A stretch of DNA of 64,000 bases from Chinchilla lanigera (Eukaryota; Chordata; Mammalia; Rodentia; Chinchillidae): contig NW_004955475.1 of the NCBI RefSeq assembly GCF_000276665.1, positions 6,083,937 through 6,147,936 on the forward strand, written 5' to 3'. The first letter of the stretch is position 1; every line of letters starts with the position of its first letter. The translations under genes were made by a program, and so were the position numbers. The notes beneath the pieces are model-generated. The model was given only the letters and a program-made list of their open reading frames with translations, searched no databases and was not told the origin of the DNA. This document shows, in pieces, positions 49,113 through 59,955 of the stretch.

Positions 49113-49308
49113 TTAGAAGAGTAAAGTTGCAGACAAACAGGGCAGAGAAGCAATGAGGCTGATGTAAAAGATAATCCCACATTAGCTTATTGTGGCCTGC
49201 ACAATTGAGGTTGGCCAAGTTTCTGATGTATAGATGTGAGGTGCTCAGGCTGCTGAGGGTGCAGCTGCCTCTGGCCTCAGCTTGTGGCTGCTGCTCTTCT
49301 CAATTTCC

Positions 49309-49336
49309 ACACATGCCTGCGGGGTGAAACATGTTC
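49309..49336. promoter_or_regulatory. Candidate p53 response element in presumed intron 1
   Basis: Two decamers, ACACATGCCT (49309-49318) and AAACATGTTC (49327-49336), are separated by 8 bp. They match RRRCWWGYYY at 19 of 20 positions; the second is perfect. The stretch is not in a recognisable repeat. EDA2R is an established p53-induced gene, so the site is plausible as a regulatory element, but short motifs also occur by chance. Confidence 0.4.
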
Positions 49337-49992
49337 TTTCTATCTAGGCTGGATAGGGAGAACAGGATGACAAGTCTAAATTAAGAACTCAAGACTTCAG
49401 GATATTTGCTTTGCCTGGACAGTGCAGGAGGTCTGGGATTAAAAAGGGTGAAGAAATTGCTTCTCAGCCTTGTGAATAAGATCATGTGGAAAAAGGGTGA
49501 GGAAGACAACAGCTGGTCCATTCTCTGCCCATTCCTGTCCTGTGAGCCCAGTCACCCATCCACATGCACAGGATTAACAAAAGCAAAGCAGTTGCTCAGT
49601 TTGGTCCAGAGAAAACTCTTTTCTTTGAAATTTAAGAATTTAATCTGTATTGGCCACTCATCATCTCCAGATGTTTGCCCATAATCCAGCTGTTGCTTTA
49701 CCATTTGGTGCTGACATTCAGCTGTTCACTTTCTGACTTGGCCCAGAGCCATTCCTACCTTTTTCATGCTTATAACCTATTTCAAAAATACCAAATATCT
49801 CATTTACACCCTGTTCCACTATTTGTAAATTTTGTCTCTCTATCAGGGACATATTAATACCCTGTGGCAGAATTAAGTTCTCAACTGTAGCATAAGGGAG
49901 CTCCTTTGGCCAATATCTTTGACCAGTGGGTCTCACTCTTCACTGTACCATAGGAGCTCTAGAATACACTGATACTTAGGTCTTACACCAGA

Positions 49993-50082
49993 ATTTTTTT
50001 TTTTTTTTTGTTCCAGGAATCGAATTCAGTAGCTTGCACTTGCCAGGCAGGCACTTATACCACTGAACTATATGCCTGGCCC
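49993..50082 (-). mobile_element. ID-like SINE
   Basis: Target duplication ACACCAGA (49985-49992 and 50083-50090); poly(T) then 'caggaatcgaattcagtagc' and 'actgaactatatgcctggcc'. Confidence 0.9.
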
Positions 50083-50379
50083 ACACCAGAGATTCTGATG
50101 TAATTAGTCAAAGATATGGCATCTGGCATGTGTCCAGTAACCAGGTGACTTTTATATACAATATTAAAAAATATCACTGTTCTAGAGGTTTTTTGGCTTT
50201 GATCTTGTCCATTTTGCCTATAGATAAGATATAGTCAGACAAAATTTCTCTGACTGATTGTGTTTCCTCCACATTCAGTGTGAAACTAGTGAAGGATTAA
50301 ACTAGTGAAAGACTTGCTCCTCTTTTTCTAGGAATAATATGACATAAACGTGTAAAGGGATGAAGGTGGGGTGGTTCTT

Positions 50380-50945
50380 TTAAAGCACGTTATATCAGAT
50401 CATTTCCAACTTGAAAATTCTTTAGTGGATGCCCCTTTCACTCATAATAAAACTAAAGTGCATCTAATGGCTGATGAGGCCTTAGATGATCTACCTACCT
50501 TAACTTCTCCCATTATGTCTTTGGTCCCATTCTCTACTACTCTTGCCCTTACTCTCTTCACTCCATTCATGATAACTACCTTGCTATTCTTCCAATTAAT
50601 CATGAATGCTCTCACCCTAAGGCTTCCAAACCTGCTCAACTCAGGAATGTTCTTCTCCATTTATTCACATGCCTGATACCTTTATCTTCTTCAGTTGTTT
50701 CTATAACATCTTCCTAGTAAGACTTCTCTGATGACTCTTAAAATTCCATGTTCCTGTTTGATTATTATTCTTTATAATGTTTATGACCATCTGACATACC
50801 ACATATTTTGCTTATTTACCTCTTTTGCTGTTCATTCTCCAACACACTGTAAGCACCATGAGACAACAGTGCCAGTTACGTTCACTTCTTCATCCCTGGT
50901 GCTTAAAGGAGTGACTAGCACGTAGTAGACACTAAAGAAATATTT
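50380..50945 (+). mobile_element. L2 LINE 3' end
   Basis: 'cttgaaaattctttagtgga', 'ggccttagatgatctacc' and 'gactagcacgtagtagacac' follow the L2 consensus to its end. Confidence 0.75.
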
Positions 50946-51029
50946 GTAGGAGGAAAAGGTAAAAATCTACAGATTAATGGTAACCAATCTTTGGCCTGAG
51001 TGAAAAGTTTCAGTTTGTAAGACATTTCA

Positions 51030-51190
51030 CATCAATTATTTCAATAGACTTTTACAATAGCCCTAGGAAGTAGCTAAGGATTATTATCACCAATTAACAG
51101 ATTTTGTAAAAAGGAAACAAGTGAGGATCAGAAAAAAAGAATTGTTTTAAGTTTTGTCAGTAAGAGATGAAATCAGAACTCAAAGTAATT
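51030..51190 (-). mobile_element. MIR element
   Basis: 'caattatttcaatagac', 'attatcaccaattaacag' and 'gagatgaaatcagaactc' match reverse-complement MIR. Confidence 0.55.
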
Positions 51191-52104
51191 TAGCATCCAT
51201 GAATGTAGCATGCTTTCCATGGGTATATCAAATTAAAACAAGGAAGAAGTGCTTCTAGCCTTCAATGAAATTTCATTTTTTTCATGTGATATTTTAGGTG
51301 GGTCAAACAGCATTTTCTGAACATCAATCTGATTGTGCTTAAAGTTTTGACAGTTACTGCTCAAGCTTTAAGAGACAGTTTAGGACAAGCACTGTAGCAA
51401 AAAGAATAGAGAAAATGAGATAGTGGAAGGTAAAGACCTTATAAAGTAAGGGCCAAAAGAAGGAAAATTTTGAGTTTCTGGATGGGAAACCAGGAGAATC
51501 ACAGGCCTATAAAGTGTGTAAAAGTGGAGTTGCTTGGTAGGAAAAAAAGGCAATATTCTGTTTTGCAATCATTATATGTATGAAGATGCAGACAAAAGAA
51601 TATTTTAATGGTTTTGCCCTATATACAATTGCAATTTGTAGAATATAGGCTGGAACAGAAGAGAAGCCAAGTGCATAATAGATCAGAATAGCAGCTCTTG
51701 TTTATGGTCTCATATCAAAATCAACCGGAAGATTTTTTTTTTAGAAAATACCCAGCTCAAAGCTAAGTAAATCAGCCCCTCTGGTGGTAAAGAACCATGA
51801 ACGTGGGTAAATCATATTAAAAGTTTAGAGGGGTAAAGAGGAATGCTAAGAACAAAACACTGAGGGACACCAATACATGGAGCTGAAAGAGAGATAACAG
51901 CCATGAGCAATCAAGAAAGAGAAGCCATGGAAGAGACGAGAGAACTTGGGTAGGGCTGTATAGAACAAGGGTTTAAGAAATAAGAGGTGAGCAATAGTGT
52001 CAGCTGTTGTTTAGTATAAGGAGGGAGCCAAGGGAGGGTCAGGACTTCAGATGTGTTATTTTGATTTCGATTTGGTTTCATGAGTGTGTGGTAAAAGTAA
52101 AATT
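51191..52104. other. Intron sequence, nothing recognised
   Basis: No repeat or conserved element assigned. Confidence 0.4.
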
Positions 52105-52265
52105 CTGTACATGCACCTAATGCCAGTACAGAAGGAGGCTGAGACAGGGCAATCACAAGTTTGACCCCAGCCTGGGCAATGTAACATCTTAGCCATACCC
52201 TTTCTCAGAAATAGAAAAATGAATATAAATATAAGAAAAGGACTAGGGATGTAGCTCAGTACTAA
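52105..52265 (+). mobile_element. B1-ID composite SINE
   Basis: B1-like 'ggaggctgagacagggcaat' and 'ccccagcctgggcaatg' are followed by tRNA-like 'gactagggatgtagctcag'. Confidence 0.75.
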
Positions 52266-52611
52266 GGCCACACACATAAACGGTGTCTACTTGTATTTAA
52301 GTGCACTAAAATATGTGCTGAAATGGAAATAATTGAGAGGTCACCGATGGTTACTACAGTTTTTATTAAGAATCTCTCTCAATTTCCAAAGTTACTGAAG
52401 AATTCCAACTGTTAGTGACAGCAACATCTGTTCCAGCAATGTCAAGATCAGCACATCTACAAAGGAGAATGAAAGAAATTGTGCTAAGCTAAAGAAGCCA
52501 CTTTTGTTTAGATAGAACTAATAACCAATTTCACTGGGTCACTTCCACTCAGCTAAAGGCAAATGCTAGCTGTATGAGTAAATTTCTTTACACAACAAGT
52601 GTGTGCATGTA

Positions 52612-52612
<1 letters not shown>

Positions 52613-52648
<36 letters not shown>
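52613..52648. repeat. (AC)n microsatellite
   Basis: About eighteen tandem units. Confidence 0.97.
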
Positions 52649-52649
<1 letters not shown>

Positions 52650-52777
52650 ATAGGGCAAAAAAGTACAGAAACCTCAAAGGAAAAATATAGTTTAGAAAGC
52701 TGTAAATTGAGTAGAGGAAAAAGCTAAACAATATAAATACTTGGTTACAGTCTGGCAACTGCTGAAAAAGAACTGTA

Positions 52778-52897
52778 GAGAGGAAAATAAATTGCACAGC
52801 TAGAACTACAGACACAATTCATAAAAGAGATGGGGTGACATTATGGCCAGTGAATTTTGAGCTGATTCTAAGGGGGGAAATTCCATTTTAATAATTT
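52778..52897 (+). repeat. 120-bp inverted repeat, left arm
   Basis: The reverse complement of 53595-53714 at 115 of 120 positions with no gaps; the arms are separated by 697 bp. Confidence 0.95.
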
Positions 52898-53594
52898 CTG
52901 AAACAATTTTTCCAAGTGGAAGCAAAAGCACAGAAACTAACTACCATGTTGAAGGGGAAAACGAGATAATGTATGTGAAAACGCTCTCAAAACTACAGAT
53001 AGAGCTATACAAGTGAATATTTGCTATGATTGCTATTATTACCTCATCCAAACCTAGGGAGCAAAGGGCATTGGAGGCAAGTCACATGCCAGACCAACCT
53101 TCACCAACACCTGAAGCCTGTTCTGTTTTACTATTGCCCTAGCCAAAATGAATCACTTATTCACGTACTGACCATTAAGACATCATGAAATTACGGTATA
53201 ATCAAAAATGAGTTACCAACTGGCAGTACTAGGAGTGGAGGTTTATTGACTTCCCAAGGAAGCCTTTGGCTGAGATGTCTCAGATGGCAATTGAATTAAT
53301 GGTATGATTTCTTTGCAGGGCTGGGAACTGAATATAACTCAGTTCTAATTTCAGATTTGTACTAATGTTTTTGCTCTTACCCCAGAGTCTACACCACCTT
53401 ACCCAATTTAACTAAGTGATCCAAAATAACTGTATCTCTGTGAATATATCAATAAGAACAGTCTCTTTTCCCCAGAGCAGTTGAAAGCTGATCAAATACT
53501 CCGTCTCAACACTCAAAAATCAGGGCATAAATACCCTAAAGAAGCAGAGGAACAGGCCAATGTGTATTTGCAAGAACAACCAGGGTCATACAAC

Positions 53595-53714
53595 AAATTA
53601 TTAAAATGGAATTTCCCCTCTTAGAATCAGCTAAAAATTCACTGGCCATAATGTCACCCCATGTCTTTTATTAATTGTGTCTGTACTTCTAGCTGTGCAA
53701 TTTATTTTCCTCTC
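53595..53714 (-). repeat. 120-bp inverted repeat, right arm
   Basis: Partner of the left arm. Similarity stops sharply at both ends. Confidence 0.95.
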
Positions 53715-53937
53715 AACCCATACAACAGTACTGGGAGGAAAAGCTCATAACCTGAGCTACAGGATGAGTTCCTATTCCCAAAATATTTCCTGACCTTTAG
53801 AAAAAAGCTGAAGAAAGATGTACGGCTTGACAGGGCTGTGAGATAAGAAGCATGTGGTTTCATTTGTAAATATACATTCTGTGAAATAATTTTCAGCCAC
53901 TGATAATCTTAGAGTCAAAAGGGAGTTTAAAATTCAT

Positions 53938-54060
53938 TTTAGCATTTGGGAGGCTGAGAAAGGAGAACCACCACAAGTTCAAGGCCAGCCTGCTCTACAA
54001 AGTGAGTTCTAGGCCAGCCTGAACTACATAGTGAGAGTGTATCTCAAAACAAACAAACGA
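53938..54060 (+). mobile_element. B1 SINE
   Basis: 'catttgggaggctgagaaag', 'caaggccagcctgctctac' and 'gcctgaactacatagtgaga' with A-rich tail; the internal B1 duplication is visible. Confidence 0.9.
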
Positions 54061-54339
54061 AACGAATACCACAAAAAACCCAAAAACTCATGTTAGTCCC
54101 AGCTGCTTGTCATTCAGTACAGAAATACCAATCAACTGTACTTGCACTCCTTTAGTAACAGGTACTTTACAAGGCAGCACATTCCAGGGTGGTTTACTTT
54201 TTTCTTTTCTTTGGCAACTGGTTAAAATTTTCAAACCATCGCGTAGCTGAAAATATATGTTCATGGAACTCTAAAAGGACTCTTTAAGAGAGCCTAATTT
54301 CATTGCTTTACCACCCACCTGGGGAAACAAAGGCTGAGA

Positions 54340-54440
54340 GAAGGAATAGAATTTTCTCAAAGTCAAATAGTTGGTTAGTGGCAGAGATGTGACTAGAATT
54401 CAAGCCTCCATATTTAGGGACCAATAGCTTATCTAGTTCC
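54340..54440 (-). mobile_element. MIR element
   Basis: 'aaaggctgagagaaggaat' and 'gtggcagagatgtgactag' match reverse-complement MIR. Confidence 0.6.
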
Positions 54441-54643
54441 TTTATATGAAGAGAGGAGTGAGCCCAGCTTCAGAACCAATTACTCAGTGACTGTGCTAGC
54501 AAAGTTCCAACTTTTATCCTTAGTCTTCTGAGTATTGGCATTTTAAAATTTTCCACAGAAACAATTCAAAAGGGCACACTGGGTCAGGGAGCAGTGGTGC
54601 ATGGAAAGGAAGTAACACTGCTCACTGTTTTCAGCTTATCCCT

Positions 54644-55493
54644 TGTGGTGGACTGACAACTGGTGGTCAACTTGTAACACCCAGATGAAACGAACCAATA
54701 TGGTTCTGGGTGTGGGAGGCCCATCTGAGGATTGTTGCTGGACGCATAAGAGGCAGAACTGGAGAGGAAGAATTTAAGGAGCTGTTAGGAGTTGTTGGTT
54801 CTCTTGGAGGAGCTTGTCATGCTGGCTTTCCTGATAAATTCGGCTGTTATCATCAGAGGAGCTCAGGACCTTCCTGTCACTGAGAATGGCTATGGTTCAC
54901 TTTCGGAGAGCTCTAGTCCTTACTTTAAGCATTGTTTCCCGGCTCGGGAGGGAAATATGGTGTGCTGTTCAGTCTCCTGGAGAAGCTTGTCATACTGGCC
55001 ATCCTGATAGAGACTCGGCTGTTATCATCATCAAAGGAGCTCGGGACTTCACTGTTGCTGAGGATGGCTGTGGTACTTTTTAGGGGAGCTCTGGTCTTTA
55101 CTTTGAATGTTGCTTCCTGGCTCCAGTTTAGATTCTTCAGCCTGCTGGCACAGATCATTTATCATGCTGGCACAGACTTTCTAGCATCCACCACTGATCT
55201 TTGGGCCTTCCCAGTGCAGATCCTTGAGACAGGCCTGCAGGAGACATTGTTATGGGCTCTAGGCCTCCAGTTAGACTCATGGGAGGGATTGTTATGGGCT
55301 CTAGGTCTTCAGCTGGACTCATGCAGGACACTGACATGGGATCCAGGCCCTCAGCTAGATACTTTTGGTCTTTAGTGTGTGGACAGGTTTCCTATGCTCT
55401 CTTTGTATATGACTCTTTGGGTGACTATTATAAAATATTTCTATAAATTATGTGTTCTGTGTTGTATTATTTCCTTGTAAACCCCTAAATACA
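54644..55493 (+). repeat. Unidentified LTR-like element with two tandem arrays
   Basis: Two units at a 173-bp period start at 54806 and 54979 ('ggag.agcttgtcat'). Three 42-bp units start at 55246, 55288 and 55330 ('attgttatgggctct'). The block may run from TGTGGTGG to TACA, an LTR-like pair of ends, but no target duplication was seen. A 147-codon frame (54932-55375) includes 14-residue repeats produced by the 42-bp array; I do not regard it as a gene. Confidence 0.55.
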
Positions 55494-56780
55494 ACTAACC
55501 TCTGCCTGGAAGTAGTAACATATTAGTGTGTGATTCCACCACATATTACTTGGAAATTTCCTTATTTATTTTTAGAACATATCATTTGGGCATACCTGGG
55601 GGCATAATAATTATAATCAATCCAGAATGTATTTCTAGTCACTCAACAATCACCTGACAAGTGCCTTTTATGCTAGGCATTCTGTTAGAACATAGTAAAA
55701 GGAGGGAAAAATCATAGTGAATATAGCATATTATCAACCTATAGGAGATCATAACTTGTAGGGAACACAGAGAATATATTCAGTTAACTCTAAGAAAGTC
55801 TATAGCCATCATATCTCCCATAAACACAAAATAATGGTCCTTCCCTATTACAGACTGATGGGAAAACTGACCTATATCCTTCTGTTAAGCTCCAAAAGGG
55901 AGAAAACATCGACAGAGCTAGACTTAAGGAAGACAGCAGAAAAAAAAACAGCTTTTGCTTCAAAATCAAGCTTTAGCTTGGAGGAGACTCCAAAAGATGC
56001 ACCATCTCTGGAGAAGGCATTCAAAGGGGAGCAGATCAAGAAGATAACCAAAGGAGGGCTGAGTGGCCTGTCATAGTTTCTTAGACAAAATTATAATTTG
56101 CTTTTCCCTTGGGATTAGGGTTTTGATCCCCTAATTGTCTGTATTAATCAAAACTTTCAAAGAAGGAATGACTGGTATAAGGTAAATGGAGGTAATTATC
56201 TACTTTCCTAGTGCCAAAATGCCTATTGCCTAACCATTGCTTTAAACCCAAACAGCTGTGAAAATTAGAAAAACAAACTGAACTTGAAGAAAAATGTGGC
56301 TTTCAGGTTTCGCTCATGTACATATTATCTAAACAATCTCTGTCAAGTTTCAATGTCTCTGGGCCTTTCCTAATTGGGCTGAAGAGTCAGTAGGATTATG
56401 GAGTGGAAAGAAATAAATACATTATAAAGAATTTGGTCAGGTTCACCCACCATGTTCTTTTTTTGCAGTGTTCTCCATCATAATGAAGGTATTACTACAC
56501 CAATTTATATAGTTCAAAACCTCAGATTCGTGCTTGACTTCACACCATTGCCTATGAGAAATGGAAGTAACTGAGCTGTTCAACCTGAGAAATTAAAAAT
56601 ATTGTAAATCTTGTCTCTGCTCTTTATGTCTTTGACAAGTACCTTAGAAAAGAAAGAGTAGAATACACCAGGTGGCCTTAGGGAGAATAAGTAGAACATC
56701 CAGGTGCAAGGATTCATAGGGAAGTTATGTTCATTGTAACAAAGGGAAGAACTTGTTAACCATTCAAGCTCTTCAAGATG
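55494..56780. other. Intron sequence, nothing recognised
   Basis: An 80-codon frame at 55834-56076 has no recognised motif. Confidence 0.4.
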
Positions 56781-56794
56781 ATAATAGACTTTTA

Positions 56795-56885
56795 GGAATG
56801 ATTTTTTTTTGTACTGGAAATCGAGCTCAGGACCTTACCCTTGCTAGGCAGGTGCTTGTACCACTGAGCTATATTCCCAGCCCCA
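56795..56885 (-). mobile_element. ID-like SINE
   Basis: Flanked by ATAAT(A/G)GACTTTTA (56781-56794 and 56886-56899). Confidence 0.9.
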
Positions 56886-57639
56886 ATAATGGACTTTTAA
56901 AGAGAAAAATAAAGAGTTCCCTCTGGAAAAGTTTAGGCAGAGACTATCAAGGCTGTTTTAAGGTGGAGTCAATTGGAGTAAATGGAAATTAGGATTTGTG
57001 AAACCTACTATTTGTCAAGCATTATACTAGATAATTCACAAGGATTATATTTTTAATCTTCCCAGAAGCACTCTGGTCTAGGATATTCATAGTATTCTTT
57101 CTCTTTTTTTCAGGAAAATGGACACTTAAAGTAATTCAATTTTTCTCAATTGACTTACTACTGATATAGGAAGGTGGGAGAGACAATTCTTAATTGTATT
57201 AAGCTACTTAGAACTGACTGTTACCTTACAGTTTGTGTAAAAAATACCACTCCCAATATTTCTAAATATCCTATGGAAATATTGATTCTGGATGGAACTA
57301 TAAGTTATATAATGTGCTTAGGACCCCAAGGGGCAGGTAAATAGAAGACCCAGGAATTAAATATTTCTGTGTCCAAGTCAGAAGTTTGATCTCCTTTCTA
57401 ATGCATCATCCACAGAGGTGGGATGGGAATATCCAGCTTCTCAAGGTCTAAGCCAACCCCGAAAGATTGTGGATATCTCTTTCCTCCTTTAATCCCATAT
57501 AATTTTTCATCTTCAAATTTCTGAAGATTCTTTTGTGCTGTCTTAAATGTGCTGCTTTCTATTCCCACAGCCACCACTTCAGATACAGAATCCTATATTC
57601 TCTCTGTATCTACTTTGTCCACCTCTTGTGGTTTCCTAT

Positions 57640-58440
57640 TCCAAATCATCTAACTCATGTCTACTAGATTATTCTTCCTAAAGTGTAGATCTGACTGTGT
57701 ATCTTAGAAACTCCATATCACATCAAAACTCAAGCATCCAAAGCCTTCTGTGGTTACCACCAATCTAACAATTTTAACTTTCATTTTCTCCAACTGTACT
57801 CTAAAATCTGGCTCAGCTGATGCTCTCTTCACATTCTCTGAGCTTCACTGCCTTCCTGCAGTTCTTGTTGTTTTCTCTACTTAAACCACTTTCTCTCATT
57901 TCACCACATATTGAAATCCTGTTCTCCATGATCCACCTTAAATGAAATAGTTAATAATTATTGGGTTCTTGTTTTGGGCCAATCACTATGCTGAGTGTAT
58001 GTAAGTATTTTACATGGGTCATCTTATTCAATTCCCCCAGCAATCTTATTAGCTCCTCTTTCCTTAGAGTTAACTCGAAGGGGAGAAAGTGTTTCTATTT
58101 GTCCAAAGTCACACAAAAAAATGTTGGGAATTGGATCTGGAGTCAAATAGCCTGGCTCTGGATCCTAGAGAAGGGTTACAATTTTGAATAACAAATACTC
58201 AAAAATAGTTTTCTGATTTTCTCTGGTTCGACCTGATATGATTCTTACTTGACAACCTCAGAGTACTTTTCACCTTTAAAACCTATCTTCTGTTATGTTT
58301 GTCTTTTTATACCCATGATGAAGCTGTTTGGGCCCCAGTGATCACAACCTGTATCTTAGGCATCTCACTATCTCACACTTCCTGGCACAAACTAGGTGCT
58401 AAGTAAGTCTGTTAAGTTGAATAAAAGGTATGATGGGGTA
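57640..58440 (+). mobile_element. L2 LINE 3' end, split by a MIR
   Basis: Parts 57640-57955 ('tctgactgtgtatcttag') and 58230-58440 ('cacttcctggcacaaacta') fit L2; 57955-58150 is a reverse-complement MIR ('ccaatcactatgctgagtg', 'ccaaagtcacacaaaaaa'). Confidence 0.6.
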
Positions 58441-59297
58441 AGGGAGGACACAAGACAGTTATCTAGGGAAGATGCTCCACACTTTCTTCTCCCCCCATCC
58501 TGTATGACATTAGCCAGTGCTGCCAACACCTGTCTAAATCAGACCTTGAAATCTGTTTTCCCAGCCTGGCCTCTGGCGGGTCTCTTCTTGTCCCCCCAGT
58601 TCTTGGAGCTGCCTGGGCACTGGCCAGTATGTGGGGTGGGACAGGATCAAAATATCACTGCCCTGGGCTCAGCTTGCAGGACTGAGGGATCAAGTATAAT
58701 TCAGCTGGGGAGGGCGGGCTGGACTGAAAGCCCCCATACAGAGCCTGCGTGCTCTTTACACATGCCCTGACTTGCCTGGGGAACACTTGAGTGAGCCAGC
58801 AGCTCAGCTTCCCTCCTGAATGTTCCACTAGTCTGATCCCCCCTCCCTTCCTCAGCTAATTCGCAGCCTCTTTCTTCTCTGTATCTCCCATCCCCAGATG
58901 CTCAAGGCAGTTCAACAAGTCCAGGCATGCTCCCAGCAGCTGCCCAGGTCCACTAAGTGCCTACACAGAGGAGAACTGTCTCACCAACGTTCCAAGGATA
59001 TCAGCTTGGCACCTCAGAGCCGCCAGACAAAATTGGGTGGACTGACCAACTGCCACGTTCCCAGCCATTCTGACTTTGCAGCATCCTGGCAGGGACACCC
59101 TGACCTGGTTACTTTCACTGTTCCCAGCCACCTCACCACACCAGCAGTGCTCCCACAGTTATCCCGTAATGAATGGATAGATGGATCTTACTACAACATA
59201 ACTCCTGGGAGGCGGGGAGAAACACACACTTCAGCGCAGCCCAGACATGCTGCCCCAGCCACCATCCCCCACCCCGAACCTTAAACAGCGCACTCAC
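58441..59297. other. GC-richer, repeat-poor segment
   Basis: Contains open frames at 58396-58770 and 58898-59284 without family similarity. Base composition rather than coding best explains them. It lies just inside the candidate first exon. Confidence 0.4.
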
Positions 59298-59560
59298 AGT
59301 AGAAGAAATTCGTTGCAATCAAAGCTTCGCTCCACTCATTTCACGTACATGTGTTGCAACAACGGATCAAATCCATCCACTCTCAATCCCTTTTGTGCTA
59401 CCCCTACTTCCCCTTTCCCTTGAGGCTCCCAGGACAGCTATTGGACTACTTGGTATGGCTAGGCGTGGCTATGCAAAGAAGTACCCTGGAGAGGGACGCT
59501 GCGAGTCTCGGGGTAAACAGTGATCAAACCACGAGAGCAGCAGGAGTTGCAAAGCGCCTG
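59298..59560 (-). promoter_or_regulatory. Candidate EDA2R first non-coding exon and promoter
   Basis: On the minus strand a good donor (ACT|GTGAGTGC, boundary 59298/59297) ends a possible non-coding exon. About 120-180 bp further upstream are an inverted CCAAT (plus-strand ATTGG near 59440), a CACCC/KLF-like GCCACGCC (near 59460-59470) and an octamer-like TTTGCAT. The surrounding 58.5-59.6 kb is richer in GC and nearly free of repeats, unlike its neighbours. The position, about 22 kb upstream of the exon with the start codon, suits a gene of this size. This is inference; no transcript evidence is available. Confidence 0.3.
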
Positions 59561-59867
59561 GGAACTGAAGTGAGGGCCAAAGGGCAGTGAGCCAGGCAGT
59601 TAGGCTCAGCCCAGTCTATGGAAAAGGAGGCAGGGAGTGTCAAGTGCTTGGAAGCAGCTGAGTGCAGCTTAACTCTTCTAAGTTCTGTGCATGAGTTAGC
59701 AGACCTGGAGTTTGACAGGAAAAATTATTGTTGGAAAAATAAGGATTTTCAGACACTTGGAATGAAAAAGAAACACTTCAAGGTCCTGGACTTTTGTTCC
59801 TCCCCTCTTTCCTCCTCTTCTGCCTTTTCCTTCTTTCTGCTTTTTAATTTTTTATTTCTTAAGTTTT

Positions 59868-59955
59868 AATTTTTTTTTTTTTGTACCAAGAATTGAACTC
59901 AGGACCTTGTGCTTTTCAGGCAGGTGCTGTGCCGCTGAGCTATATTCCCGGCCCT
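59868..59955 (-). mobile_element. ID-like SINE
   Basis: Poly(T), then 'aagaattgaactcaggacc' and 'gccgctgagctatattcccg'. Confidence 0.88.

Noticed and set aside
58396..59590. Several overlapping 80-128-codon plus-strand frames as genes
   Set aside because: GC-rich sequence with few stops in several frames; no recognisable domain. They overlap the candidate promoter on the other strand.
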